This document shows positions 11,241-24,779 of a stretch of 64,000 bases of DNA, one piece after another. A program made the translations under genes and the position numbers. The notes under the pieces are model-generated. The model made no database searches and was not told the DNA's origin. It worked only from the letters and a program-made list of their open reading frames with translations. The stretch's first letter is position 1, and the number at the start of each line of letters is the position of its first letter. Origin of the DNA: Chalara sp. BL73 (Eukaryota; Ascomycota; Leotiomycetes; Helotiales); the NCBI GenBank assembly GCA_918026815.1, contig CAKJVC010000057.1:310001-374000 (forward strand). The letters run 5' to 3'.

Positions 11241-11983
11241 CCAACCCACACATCTGGTTTCAGCATGCCGCCTTTCTCAAATACGACTGAATCGATCTTT
11301 ACCATTTAACGAATGAATCGCGGCTGCTTCTCTAACTGAAAAGTCGAGAAGCACTTCCTCTACATGAGGCGGGGTGCCCATTGACGTCTTTGGGCAGTCC
11401 GTTTTGGGCCTAGCTCGCTAAAATAGGGTTAGCAAGTCCGTTAATAGGCACGTTAATAAGCGGTGTAAAAACTTAATTTTATTTATTTTATATAATATGA
11501 AATATATTAAACTCTGCTATAATTAACTTCGATAAGCATTTATTGCGTGCCAAACTATTTTAATGCTTAAAAAAAAAGTAAAGTATAAAAGTATTTATCG
11601 AGTTTAAAATACAATTAAAGTTAAATCAGGCCGAAATTCAGGCAAAAACCAGAAATATAAACAATTTTAAGTATAATTCAGATTACAAAGTATTGTTTGG
11701 CAAAAAGCATTAAACAAGTATTAAAAAGTTTAAAAAACATTTAAAAAATGCTTATAAATCAAAATCAAAAAAAAAGCAACAGCCGATTTTAAACTAATAT
11801 TGTGAGCAGAATACAGTGGGTGCCTGAGGAAAACAATTTCCCGATTAGGAAGGACCATTTGTGAAAAGTGAATATATTTGCCAAAAAGAAAAGTGAATTG
11901 TTGTGTGTTGAATGCATAAAGCGTGGTAACGGAGCAAACTCCTGTTTTAATAACGTAAATGTATTGCAACTTTTTGAAAAGAA
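11241..11983. other. Transition into AT-rich block
   Basis: Base composition falls from normal to very AT-rich at about 11440. No gene is seen. A 111-codon ORF (11730-12065, minus) crosses into the LTR and looks like chance. The sequence from 11460 to 11980 resembles the mutated transposon DNA to the right and may be an unidentified remnant. Confidence 0.5.
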
Positions 11984-12187
11984 TGTCAGGCGCCAGGATG
12001 TCACGTGCTAAGGGGCACCGAGAGGGGGCTCGGTAAAGGTACTGAGGCTTGGCATGTATAGGCACGTAGGGAGTCGCCAGGGGTTCGGAGGGTATAAGTA
12101 AAGAACTCGGGACGCAGTAGAAAAAGAAAAAATTAGTTTTTGTATTAATTGCAGTTGATTTGTGCCACTTTACTTTAGCACTTTACA
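11984..12187 (+). repeat. 5' LTR of Gypsy X
   Basis: This 204-bp LTR starts TGTCAGGCGCC and ends CTTTACA. It aligns over its whole length, in inverted orientation, with the solo LTR at 20302-20504. A promoter-like GGGTATAAGTA lies near 12090. It has many more T/A substitutions in its 3' half than the solo copy. No 5-bp target duplication joins it to flanking DNA here, as expected if the other end of X is lost. Confidence 0.8.
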
Positions 12188-12257
12188 TTTTAATCTTTTT
12201 TTAACGAAATGTAGTTCGGCACGAGTTAAAAAAGCACTGTACTTTAAACGTTATAGT

Positions 12258-12545
12258 TGTAACAACTCAAGCCGAACAGGGATCTCGATTCGTAGATCTA
12301 GGTAGAAAGACTCAGAAGTGTGAACAACTATCAATTGTTATAACTAAAAAAACAAGCTACAAGCAGAAGAAAAAAAAAAGAGCAGTGTTTTATATACAGG
12401 AAACTAGCCAAAAGCCAGTGTAAGCGAGCTTTGTAGCGTCGGTTGCTAAGTTTTAGAGTGCCGAGCTTTGTAGTAACAAAAACTAAGCTTTACCGAGCTT
12501 TGCAGTATTTAACGCTAAGCTCGAAATAAAGCTAAAGTCGTAATA
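12258..12545 (-). repeat. 3' LTR of E1 (left end)
   Basis: 288 bp. The left end is only lightly mutated (CGATTCGTAGATCTAGG retained), while the inner half is strongly mutated. The inner terminus GTCGTAATA corresponds to GCCGTGACA in the other copy. Confidence 0.85.
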
Positions 12546-14226
12546 TTACTTTTTTTTTTAGTATAGCTTGTTTTTAAGCTACAGCGAATTAAAAATAAAA
12601 TATAAAAATCAAAAATTAAAAATCAAAAATTTACTTTTTCGGCTTTTGTAGTATACTTTACTTATTATTATTCAAGCAATCAGTTAGTTTTTTACTTTGC
12701 AAATAGCAATTAAGCTAATATTGTAAATTTGCCGGAAAACTTTTAGTTTTAAAGTATTTGTTATAAAAAGCTTTTAGTTTGTATAGCGCTTTTTTGAATT
12801 TTTCAGCATTATAAAATATACAGTCGTAATTTATGCTTATTTATTTAATTTAGTACTAAAGCTTTTAGCAGTATTTTCGGTTTTGCAAAACTTGTTTAAT
12901 TTTTTATTCCGGTTGTTAATTGTAAACTATAAATATTAAAAGCTTTTAATACTAGTTTAGTAGCAAATTATTAAAGTTTTTTTGCAAAAGTTCCGATATA
13001 AAAACATTATAAAACTAATTGTTTTTTAAAAGCTTTAAACAATACGAATAATTTATTTGTTTAGTAATTTTATATAAGTTTTTATTTTAATAACTTAGTT
13101 TTCGGTTTAACTGTTCGCTAGTTTAGTTTTTTGTCGAAATTTACATTTTGTTTTTAATTTTAAAGTCGATTAATTGTTAGTATTTGTTAATTTATATTGT
13201 TTGTTGCTTTTAAGTTTTAACTATTTTAGTTTTAGTTTATTTTTAAACTTCGTAAATTTTTTTAATATAAATTTAAACATTTTTCCGAGCTTTTTTAATA
13301 TATTGTAAAACTAAAACAAAGTTTTTAAAACGGATTTAATTTATATTTATTTAAAGCTAATAGCTTAACTCGATTATAAAAAAAAACAATTTTATAAAAT
13401 AATATAGCAAATTAGCTGTTGCGTAGTTTATTGTATAAATTAAAGTAAACTAGTTATTTTAAAAAATATTAGCAAAAAAACAAAAGTGTTAATCGATTTA
13501 TTAATTTGCGTTTTTAGTTTAACTGTTTATTTAAAAGTAATATATTGTCGAAAGTTTAAACTTTATACCTAAAAGCCGGTAAAACTTATTTCAAAACGCG
13601 AAAATAAACTAAAATTTTCAATTCGATATAATAGTTATAACAAAACTATAATACTTATAAATATGCACTAAATACAGTTAAACTATAATTTTAGCGTCGA
13701 CTGTTTTGTTGCAAAAAATCGAAATAAAACGTTTATCGAGTTTGTTTATAAATACATATATTATATTTATGCTTTTTTTGTCGAAAAGTATATTTTTAAA
13801 ATTAATTAATATATACTGCTAAAAACAGTTCGGTATTAGCAATAAATGCAACAGTTTTAAAGTTTTATTTTTAAAAACTTTAAATTTACAACAAACGTAA
13901 CAATTGTTTATAAAACGTTTAATATCGTTATTTATTTCGAATTAGTAATACTGTTTTTTAATTAGCTTTTTTGTTTTGTTTTAACTTAAATAAATTGTAG
14001 TTAAATTACAGTATAATACTGTAATTAAAACAGTTTGTATTAATTCGACTATTACAAGTCGGTTTTTTTTTTTTAGCAATTCGTTTTTTAAACTGTAGCT
14101 TTTTTTGCTTTTTTAATTTAGTTTTTTTACAAAATTTAAGTTTTAAACAGTTCGGTTAACTTGTAAAATTTCGTCGATTAAATCGAGCTGTTTTTTAATT
14201 AGCGACAACAACAAAATTATTCGGTT

Positions 14227-14340
14227 TATTTCGAGTTTTGTAATGTTTAACGTTAAACTTGTATCGAACTTTGTAGTACTTAACGCTAAATTCGTATCGA
14301 GTTTTACAGTGTTTAACGTTAAACTTATATCGAGCTTTTA
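14227..14340 (-). repeat. 33-bp coding tandem repeat in E1 pol, shared with its LTR
   Basis: About 3.4 units of 33 bp lie between the RNase H and integrase regions. On the minus strand each encodes an 11-residue unit of the type RYKFNVKHYKT / RYEFSVKYYKV. The same unit, less mutated, occurs in tandem in the E1 LTR at about 18720-18785, where one frame reads ELSAKHCRAR. Differences between the copies are essentially all C/T or G/A. Confidence 0.8.
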
Positions 14341-14539
14341 AAAAATCTAAAAATTAAACTGTGCTAAAAATAAAAAAGCTTAATTTCGATTTTTTCGCTT
14401 TGTTTAATTTAAGTTTTTTGTTTAGTTTTGTCGTGTTAACAAATCGGTTTTGTTATATTTGCCGAACTTGTAAAATATTTTGAAATAATACCGAAAAAAA
14501 ATTTTAACTTAATAAACTTGTTTAGTTAATAACAGTTTG

Positions 14540-14740
14540 CTCGATATAAAATATTTTAAAGTTTTATAGTTTATAATTACTTTAATGTAATTTTTAGTAT
14601 TTTTAAACTCGGCACGCTAATATTGCAACGTTTTAATAATAGCTAACATTTTTTTGTTGTAAATTAAATAATTAGTTTTTGCGAAAACTATAGTTTTAAA
14701 AAAATACTTTATAAAATGCTATTTACTGTCGAAGTTTTTT
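14540..14740 (-). pseudogene. RNase H region of E1 pol
   Basis: A minus-strand frame contains VFAKTNYLIYNKKMLAIIK followed by NYIKVIINYKTLKYF. This is the Gypsy RNase H signature region with acidic residues changed (TDHKTL-type motif now INYKTL). Stops occur on both sides. It sets the orientation of E1. Confidence 0.75.
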
Positions 14741-17700
14741 TAAAAAAAACATAGCTATTATTACAATGTTCAAAATATTCGTTTTTAGTATACACTAACT
14801 GTTTAAATTGTAATAAACTAGCAAAAAAGCGTTTATTAGTATAGTTTTAAACTTGTCGAATATTTAAATATATTTATTGTTAAAAACAAACTTATAATTA
14901 GCACAAATTAACTAAGTTAACAATATTGCAATTTAACTATAATTTCGAATAAACTTTTTGTAAAAATTGCAAAAACTTAAAAAAAATTAAATTTTTTTAA
15001 CTGTTTTCGAAAGTTTTTAATTTGCAATTATTTGTATTTTGTTTAAATTTATTTAAATATTATTAGTCGAAACAATAAATTTTAAATACTTTGTTTATTT
15101 TATACTAAATTTATATTTTTTAATATCGGTTTATAAATCGACAGTTTACAACTTGTTAATTATTTGCTTTATATGTATTTTGTGTTATAACTCGTTTTTA
15201 AAATAAATAAAAATATTATTAAAATATATTGTACAAATTACATTTAACAAATTTCGAAAAGTGTTATTAATATAATTTTAAAACGTTGCTAGTTTATTAG
15301 TAAAGCTAAAAAGTAAAACTTTGTATTAAAACAAGTTATAACAAGTACAAAATACTATAAATTTTTTAAATTTAAAAAAAATCCGGATTTAGTAAAAAGT
15401 TTGTCGAATATTTAGTTTTATAAAAATTTTAACTTTGTTTAGTTTAACTAGTGTTTCGTTAATTAATAACAAAAAATACCGGTTTTTTTTTATTAACGAA
15501 TTTAGTTTTCGATAATCGACACAAAAACGAAATAAACTGTTCGATTTTTGTATAAATAAAACAAATAATACAAAAAAAATTTTACTAGTAACAATAAATT
15601 TTTTTTTTAAATTAGCTGTTAAATAGTTTTGTATAGTTTTAAACTTTTCGATTAAATGCTTGTTTAAATAATAAAACTTTAAAATATTGTTTTTTATAAG
15701 TTCGATTTTATAATTAATACTTTAGTATAAAATTAAAATGTTTAATTTTTGCTTCGAACAAAAAACTAAACGACTATAATAAATATTCGGAATTTAGTTT
15801 TGCAAAAAAAAATTTAGTTTAATAAACTATTGTTTTTGTTTTTGATTTTTAATTATTCGGTTTAAACTGTTTAACGTAATTAAAAATAGCTCGATTTTTT
15901 ATTGTTAAACGTTTAGTATAAATTCGTTACTAAAAATTATTTTAATATTTAAATATGCACGTTAGTTAAACCGACTATTAAACCGATTTTTTTTTTTTGT
16001 TTTAACGAATTTTTTTAGTTGAAATTTCGGTTTAACTTTTAACTTGTAATTGTAAAAACAAAAAAGTTTACTAATTATAACTTTTAAGCTTTTGCTAGTT
16101 TTTCGAGTTTAAATTAGTTTATAAACGTTAGCTTAAATAAGTTTTTAGCTAACTATAACAAAACTCGATTTTTTGAATATAAGTTTTTAGCTAACTGTAG
16201 TTTTTCGAATAGTATAAACTGTTTAAACAGTTTAAACAGTTAATTATATAACTTAAACAATTAACTGTTAAACAGTTTATACAATTTAAATATACAAACA
16301 ATTTTTCGCTAACAAAGTTTAAATTAAATTTATTGTTAAAACTTTAATTTAAATACTGTTTAAACGTTTTTTGTTGTTTTTAACAATTGTTTTGTTTTAG
16401 CGTAATATATTTTATTAGTATTATATTTAAATTTGCTAAAATCGAATATTGTTTTTTGAGTAAATAGTTATAGTTTTAAAATAAATGTATATTAGTAAAA
16501 ACTTTAAAAACTACTGTAATTATTAATAATAAATATTAATTAAAATCCGAAAATAATTAAAAAAATTGCATTCGAAAATTATATTATAAAAGCTTAGTTT
16601 TAAAATAAATAAAAAAAAGTTGTAAATTCGGCAGCTATTAATTTTAATATTAAATAAAAAGTATTAAAAAATAAAAAATCTTTTTTTACTATTGTATTTT
16701 TTTGAATAAATAAAATAAAAAAACCGTTTAAGTTTTAATTCGAAAATATAGTAAAAGTTTAATACAAAACAAATATTAATAAAAATATAACTATTAGTTC
16801 CGATATTACTTAAAGCTTTAGTTTATATTACAATTTTGTTTTTGTAAAAAGTATATATTACAATAAAAAAATTGCCGGTTATTAGTAAACTTAAATCGAT
16901 TTGTTAAAAATCGAACACGTAAATTTTAAAAAAAAAAATTTAGTTTAAAACTGTTCGTTTTTCGATTTGTTTGCGTTAAACTTATTTTGTGTTTTATTAC
17001 TTAAAACTTTTTTTTGTTTAATTTCCTGAATTTTAAATATTGCTCGAAAATTTAAGCAAAAACTTGCAAAATGCTTTTTTTTACTATATTTAAAACAAGT
17101 CTTTTAAAACAAATCCGAAACTAAACTACAAATTAAGCTAAAAATGTTATTACAGCTTGTAGCTAAGCCCAAAATAACACGCTGAAATACTAACGAAAAA
17201 GCTTAGTAAATTTTCGAAACCAAAAATTTTTTTTAACGTTTAAAAACTAAAACAGTATTTAGCTTAGTTTAACAAACTAGTATAAAAAAAAATTGTTAAT
17301 AAAATTTTTGCAAGTTAATATTTAGTCGTTAATATTCGTATACTAGTTTTTAGTATATAAAATACTAATAGTATATAACTAAAAGTCGGTTTTAAAATTT
17401 TTTATTTAGCTTTTTTTACAAATAACTTTTTTAAGTCGAAAAAAATACTTGCTTTATAACAGTTAAACAAATAAACTCGGTATAAAAATTATTAAAGTTT
17501 TATACAATTTATTGTTTTAAAACGTAAAACTAGTTTTCGGCTTTTTCGGCTTTAAAATAGTTCCAAAAAATTGTGTTTAAATAAACTAGTATTTTGTTAA
17601 CAAAAAACTAAAGTTTTAAGCTATTTTTGTTATACTAAAACGAAAAATAACTTTATGTTTTATTTATAGTACAACTAAACACATAATCGATTCGTTTTTG

Positions 17701-18521
17701 TTTTGTAAATTATTAGTTTGTATTTATTTTAAACTTTTTTTGTAATAAAATTTTTTAAACAATATATATAAACGAAGTACTGTTGTTTAAAAAGTTTAAG
17801 TTTCGGTATTTTAAAAAAAACTTTTTTAAGTATAGCCGAAACTTATATTGCTTATTAAACTTAAATTTATAATTGCTATTAAACAATAAACTGTTCGACA
17901 ATAATACGTTTAAGTTATTTTTTTCGTTTCGAAATAATTAAAAAACTAAAAGTTTTTTTACCGAAAAAACTAAATTGCTTAGTTTTGTAACTGTTAACTA
18001 TTTTAGCAATACACAAAACTAACTGTTTAAAAACTAAACCGAAGTTTTTAAAACATTAACTATTTGCTGATTTAATTAATTGCGTACGTTTTTTTTAAGT
18101 TTTTTACTAATTAACAACCGACTTATTTTTTTAAAAGTAGCAATTAATAACGTTATTTTAAAAGTAATACAGTTGTTTAGTTAAACTAAAAAAGTACTTT
18201 TTATCGAAAAAAATTTAAAAAGCGTTTTTTGTTTTTTTTCGACAAGCTTTTTTTTTGTAGTTGTTATAAGTATATTGTTGTAAAGTTGGATCCGAAAATA
18301 AAAATAGTAGTAGTAATAATTTAACTCGATTAATTAAAAAAGCAACTTAATTAGTATATGCTAAAAACTAAAGTTAGTATATATAAGTTTTAATTTTAGT
18401 TTATATTTTCACAAATTTCGTTTATAGCGTTGTAAAATAGTTTTTACAGTTTTAATTTAATATAAAAAAAATATATATATATTAAGTTTCGTTTTCGGAA
18501 AGTTTGTAAAACTTGTTTTAA

Positions 18522-18810
18522 TATAACAATTTAAGCCGAACAAAAATTTCGATTCGTAAATCTAAGTAAAAAAACTCAGAAATATAAACGACTATTAATT
18601 GTTATAACTAAAAAAACAAACTACAAACAAAAAAAAAAAAAAGAAAACAGTGTTTTATATACAGGAGACTAGCTAAAGGCCAGTGTAAACGAGTTTTGTA
18701 GCGTCGGTTGCCAAACTCTGGGGTGCCGAGCCCTGTGGTAACAGGGGCCAAGCTCTACCGAGCTCTGCAGTGCTTGGCGCTAAGCTCGAGATAGGGCCAG
18801 GGCCGTGACA
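18522..18810 (-). repeat. 5' LTR of E1 (right end), half mutated and half intact
   Basis: 289 bp. From 18522 to about 18650 it is heavily mutated. From about 18655 to 18810 it is nearly intact and GC-normal (ending GGGCCAGGGCCGTGACA). The AT-rich X sequence resumes immediately after the ATAGT duplication. Confidence 0.85.
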
Positions 18811-18815
18811 ATAGT

Positions 18816-20296
18816 ATCGAAAAAAAAAAAAAAAAATCTTGCTTTTACAGCTCGCCGACTTATTACTTGATTTTTTTACAAAAAAATTAACTTTTAATTT
18901 ACTAGCAAAAACTATTACGAATAGCGTTTACAAAAAACTCAGAAAAAGTTAGCATTCGGAAAAAATTGAAAATAAAACGCTTTAAAAACGACAAAAAAAC
19001 GACGTTGTTATAAACACACAAAATATATTAGTTTAAAAGCTTTTTTTTGTAACAAAACTTAAAAAAAAATACGCCAGAAAAAGCAACGCAAAAAGCAAAA
19101 ATTTTACAGTATAACAAAAAAAGTCGAAAAAGTCAAAAAAAAACGAAAAACTTTAAAAAAAGCAAATACGTGCTTTTAACAACAGTAAAAATAATTAAGT
19201 ATTAAAAAAAAAAACAAGTGTAAAACAACGCCGACGCTTAGCTAAAACGCTATTAAACAAAAAAAGCTTATAAACAGCTAAAACGCTAGCTATACTTTTA
19301 GTTATTTATACTTAAGCTAATAAAACTGCTTTTTTTTTAAAAGAAAAAGCTTATTAAAAATACAAACTTTTATATTAACTGCGAAACGCTATTTTAAAAA
19401 AATTAATAACTACTATTTTTTTAACGATATACAAAAAAAAACTATTGCATAATCGTTTTTAACATTATAACAAAACGAAAATAAGCCGGTTACGAATCAA
19501 ATATACAAATTAGCAAAACTATATAAAAAAAGCTTGTTTATTTTTTTTCAATTTAACTACAAATAAAAACAATCGAAAACTAAATACAGCTACTAAGCTA
19601 AAAAATCGCTAAACAACAAAAAATCCAATTAGTAAAAACTTTTACATTACATTTAAAAATACTTGAAAAAAAACCGAAAATCATAAATAACACGCAGCGC
19701 TAACAAACGCTGTTTAAAAAATTTCGTAATAACTTAAAAGCTTGTATTTTACAATATAGTAAAATTTTTAAAAGCTGTAAAACATTAATATTGCTAACAC
19801 AAAAAATAAAAAACGCGAAACAAATAATTAGCAATTTTAGTAGCTTAACTAAAAAAAGTTACAAAAAACTCGCGAAAAAACGCCGATAATTTTGCATTTA
19901 CAGCCGACTTAATATCGGCTTTATATTTTGTAACAAAAAACATTTAAAAACAAAAAAGTTGTTTAAATAAAGCAAATCGCATTTTTATCGGTACTGGTAC
20001 AAAAAGTAAACGTAACACTATTAAATATTTTTAGTACAGTTAAAAAAGTTATTTATTTTTTAAATGTTTTAATACAAAATGCTACAATTGCAAAAAAAAA
20101 AGTATGTTTTTATTAATTGTTTTAAACTTAAGCAAAAAAACAAAAAAGTTTGTTTTTAATATTTTTTCTGTTAGAAAAAACAAACAAAAACGCAAAAAAA
20201 AAAGTAAATAGTTATTTTAATACAAATATTTAATACTAAAAAAAAAACGAAAAAAGTACAAGCGTTTATTAACAATAGTACAAAACAAAAAGTTGT
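18816..20296 (+). pseudogene. Gag-like region of Gypsy X
   Basis: This AT-rich piece lies between the E1 target duplication and the solo LTR. The plus frames are lysine- and alanine-rich (K-A-K patterns) between many stops, as expected for a charged Gag after mutation. No zinc knuckle can be confirmed. Assignment rests on position between the X leader and the X reverse transcriptase. Confidence 0.5.
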
Positions 20297-20301
20297 TATT
20301 T

Positions 20302-20504
20302 TGTAAGGTGCTGGAGTAGGGTGGCACAAGTCAACTGCAATTGATACCAAGACTAATCTCTACCTTCTCTACTACGTCCCGAGTTCCCTACTTATACCCT
20401 CCGAACCCCTGGCGACTCCCTACGTGCCCATACATGCCAAGCCTCAGTGCCTTTACCGAGCCCCTCTCAGTGCCCCTTAGCACGTGACATCCTGGCGCCT
20501 GACA
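20302..20504 (-). mobile_element. Unmutated solo LTR of the X family
   Basis: 203 bp with TG...CA ends and an exact 5-bp duplication TATTT (20297-20301 and 20505-20509). It is G+C-normal although surrounded by heavily mutated X sequence. It belongs to the same family as the X LTR but is in the opposite orientation. Confidence 0.92.
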
Positions 20505-20820
20505 TATTTACAAAATAAAAAATATTAAAATTGCTGCTACAAATTTCGAAAATACTACAAAACTTTACCGATACAACTTTGTAGCGTACAAGTTTAATAT
20601 ACTCGATGTTTGTTTTATATTAAAGTTTTTTTAGTTAAAACAAATAAACTTAATTATACGGTTTTTTACAAAAAACTAGCAATACTTTTTTAATATATTT
20701 TAAATTAAAATACTTAATATTAAAAACTTTTGTAAAATTAGCAAAAACTAAACAATTTATTGTTTAGTTTTACAACAAATAAAAAAAAGCTTAATATTGC
20801 TTTTTTTTAAATATATAAAC

Positions 20821-21750
20821 TACGCCGATATATTTAATAACGTTTTCGCAAACATTTTATTTAAGTATTATTTAATAAAGCACCGAATTAACTTTGAACC
20901 GAATACGATATTTTTATAAAAACTTGTTTATTTGTTTTTTTAAAAAAAATTAACAGTATTAAAAAAATACTTTAAATTTTATTTAAACAAAAAATAAATT
21001 CGTAAGTTTACTAGTTTTACAAAAACGCCGATTTTATTTGCACTTAAAAAAAAACGGTTTTTTTAAGCTATATATAAACTACAAAAATTAAACAAAATTA
21101 CAATTAAAAATAAAACGCTATTATTTTTAATTAGTAAAACGCTAAATAAACTTTGTTAAACAAAACGATTTACAAAACTAAACTTTACTAACGTTTATTG
21201 CAAAATACGTATTAAAAAAAAGCAATAAATAAAAAACGATGTTTTGTATTTAATACAGCTATTTCGAATATTTAGTTTTTTTTTTAAGTTAACAAACGCT
21301 TTAACTACGTTTTAAGTTTATATTAACTAAATAGTAGTAAATTTTGTAAATATAATTTATATAGTTTATTTAAATAATATACTTATTTTTTCGAAAAAAA
21401 TCGAAAACTACACAAAAACAGTTTATAAAGTTTTTAAAAAGCTATAAAAATACAAATTGTATACAAACTTTTTTAAATACTGTTAAGTTTTTAAGTTTTA
21501 TTTTAAACTTTAAAAATATAAAAATAAATCTTTTTTGCGTAGCAACTGTAAAAAAATAGCCGATGTTTAATTGTTATAAAAATATTTAAGTGTTTTTAAA
21601 GTTTACTAACTTTTATAAAAAGTTTATTAAAAAATACGTTCGAACTTGCGTACTGCTAACAAACTTTTTTAAAAAAAATAAAAATAAAAACAAACAGTTT
21701 TAAATAAGCTATAACTAAAAAATTTTTACAGTTGTTCGAAAAAAAAAAAT
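20821..21750 (+). pseudogene. Reverse transcriptase remnant of Gypsy X
   Basis: One plus frame reads through stops as a recognisable Gypsy RT: YADIFNNVFANIL, KHRINFEP, APILF-like TPILFALKKK, NKITIKN, RFTKLNFTNVYCKIRIKK, then TNFYKKFIKKY. Catalytic acidic residues are changed or preceded by stops. The frame ends where G3 is inserted. About 60-70 codons expected before the RNase H core are missing at the junction. Confidence 0.8.
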
Positions 21751-22010
21751 TGTAACAATCGGTATGCCCAGGGCACAACACGAAAGTCATGATACAAAAG
21801 CAAAAAGTGATGATTAGGGTATGAAAAGTTTTAAACTTAATACAAAGAAAACTCGGAGTTGCTTATATAAAAGCTTGTTTTTATTTTTTACAGTTGCTTT
21901 TTATGTTTTTGTATTTTTAGTATTTTAAACTTATAAAGCAATCACGATTAGTTTATTATACGCACTTTTATATGTTTTTATTTTAGCTCGTGATTTTTTG
22001 CGTTGTTACA
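21751..22010 (+). repeat. 5' LTR of G3
   Basis: 260 bp. The start, TGTAACAATCGGTATGCCCA, is nearly intact. Mutation becomes heavy after about 21840. Confidence 0.85.
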
Positions 22011-24779
22011 TTATACAAAAACGTCAAGTTAGCCGAAAACGGCTTTTTTTATAATATTTTTTTATCGAGTTTATTTTGTTATACCGAACTTAATTCGGTG
22101 CAAGTTTTATTTAAATTTAAATATTTTTAAATAACCGAGATTTTTTAAATTTTTCGGACAGCTAATAAACTTAAGTTTAGTTTAGCGCGTGCAGCTAATA
22201 AAAATCGTTGTAAAAATGTAAAAAAAAATATTAAAATTTTTTTAAAAACTTTTTTCCCCGCAAAAAAAATTGCGAACAAAAAACAAATAGTTATAAGCTA
22301 ACCGGAACTTTGTTTTTTTATATATTTTATACTTTTTACCGAAATTTCACCGATACAAAATATTATATTAACATAACAACTATAAAACTTCGTTTTAAAC
22401 AACAAAACGTAAAACAATTAAACTTTTGTAAAACAGTTTTTTATTTAAAAGCTTTTTTCGTTTAAACTTCGTAATACTTAACGTGCAAAAAATTTTTGCA
22501 ACTATAAAAATTTTAATAAAATATACAGCATTGTTTATTTATTAAAAACAAAAGCAAATAAAACCGAAAAAACACAGCAAAAAAATCGCGCGAAATTTTA
22601 AGTTTTATAAAATTTAATTACAAAACTAATTTAGTTAGTTCGAAATTAAAACTAACGTCGACTCGCTGTAAATTTTGTGCGTAATTTTAATAAAACACTA
22701 AATTCGGTTAAAAACTTAAATTTATAACGACATTTATTAAAAAATAGTTTTTCGCTAAAAATTAGTTATACAATAAACAATCGTTAAATAAAATTATTTA
22801 AAACTTTCGATTTTAATACTAATTAAACTTCGTACACTTTTTTTTGCTTTAAAAAAACGAAACTAATAAAAAAAAAACTTTTACTTTTTATTAATAAAAA
22901 GCTTTTGTTATAAATCGCTTAAAAGTTAATTTTAACTACTATTTAACTAAACGTTTAAAAAAAGCATTAGTATAAAAAACAACTAAAACTTAAACTAAAA
23001 AATACTTAAAAAACATATACTTGTTTTTAAATAGTTTTAAAACTGCGAAAAAAATATTAAAGCTTTTAATTACGTATTACTTTACCGGCAATAAAACAAA
23101 AAAAACACGAAACGCGTTTTACAATATAAAAATAAAAAGCGCTAGTTATACAAAAAAAACGTTTTTTCAATTTAAAGTTAAATTTTTTAGTTAAATTATT
23201 AAAAAAAAAAAAAAAAACAAAGTAGTTTTTTTTATATAAACTAAAATATTAAATACTTTTCGACTTGTTTCTGTAAGTTTTAAATACTAGTAAAAAAAAG
23301 ATTTTTCAGAAATAATTAGTACGTTAACGGCAATCGATATAAAAACGCGTAAAATTATTTATTTAAACGTATTATACACTAAAAAAGTTTTTAAAACAAA
23401 AAAAAATACTGTAAAAAAGTTTTTAACAAATTTTAAAATGTCGATTACAATTGTTTTAAATATACGAAATTTCGATTCGAGTATTTATTTTTTTCGATAT
23501 AGATTTTTTACTTTTGCTAAAAAAAAAATTTTTAACTTAGTTCGAACAACTTGTTTAAAACAATAAAAAAAGCTTGTTTTAAATACAAAAAATTTAAATA
23601 TTTTGCAAATAACTGTTTACAAGTTTTTACAGTTAAAAAAATAGTCGAAAACAATACGAAGTTTAAACAAAAAAAACTAATAAAAAATAAAAAGCATAAA
23701 AACCAAAAAAAAAACAACGAAGTTTAAACAAAATTTTGTTTTTAAATTTACGCAAATATAATTTGTTAAAGCTAAATTTAACAAAGTTAATAAATAGTAA
23801 ACAGTTTTTAGTTTTTTGTTAATTTAATATAAATAAAACCGGAATTTCGTTATATTTATTAGTAAATATAAAAGTAAGCAGTTATTTTTTTATTAACTGT
23901 TTTTTTGCTATTCGTTTTTTATATATTTTTAATATTTTTATTCGACAACTTTTTTATTTTGTATTAATTAAAAAATTAAAAAAAAATATATTTAGTTGTA
24001 TGTTTTAATACATTCGTTTATACTTAACTTTTAATAATCGGCAAATATACAATTGTTTTTTTATAATTTTAAACTTAAAAAATCAAAACGCTATTATCAG
24101 TAATAAATAGTTAAATTATTTTAAAATTAAATTAAACTTAGCAAAAAATTAGTTTATATAGTTTTTTTAAATACTTTTCGATTTTAATATAGTTTAAAAG
24201 ACTAATAATTTTTTATAAATTCAAAAAACTAGTTAATATTTATAGCAACTACTAAATAAATACAAACTAAAAAAATTAAGCAATAAAAATAAATTAAATG
24301 CAAAAAACGCGAAAATTGCGAAATTTTATACTTATAGCTTTTATTCGAAGTGTTAAATTTTGAATTTTTTTTGCATTTTACACAAATATTTTTTAATTTT
24401 AAAAAAAAGCTAAATTACAAATTTTTAAGTTTTTTAAAATAGTCGATATTTGTTAAATTAACGCTAACGCGCTATATTTTAATATAAAATCGAATAATAC
24501 TAAGTTTTTTTAAACTAGCTTATATAAAATAAACCGGATTATTAAAAAATTAAAAACTGCTAAAAATATAAAAACTAAACAGTTAATTCGTTTTAAATTA
24601 TTTAAATTATATAATTTGTTTTAAAACGTATTTTTTAAAATAGTTTTAAATACGCTATTTTTTTATTGTTTATACAACTACAAAATTCAGTTAAAAAATT
24701 TTTGGTTTAACTACTTTTTTTTTTATACCGACAATTTGCTAAAAAACTAAAAACAGTAAAAAAGTATTTATTAAAACAT

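Larger units (their letters stand above)
12258..18810 (-). mobile_element. Complete Gypsy retrotransposon E1 with target duplication
   Basis: Two direct LTRs (12258-12545 and 18522-18810) flank about 6 kb. The 5-bp duplication ATAGT is exact (12253-12257 and 18811-18815). The coding direction is minus. An RNase H block lies at about 14540-14740, reading in the style of YNKKMLAIIKT...NYKTLKYF. The LTR promoter CTGTATATAAA also reads in this direction when compared with the copy at 1664. The interior is saturated with TA-creating transitions, so no ORF above about 60 codons survives. E1 is inserted into the leader of Gypsy X. Confidence 0.88.

Noticed and set aside
23532..23717. 61-codon phenylalanine-rich minus ORF in G3
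   Set aside because: Product of poly-A/T composition, antisense to the element.
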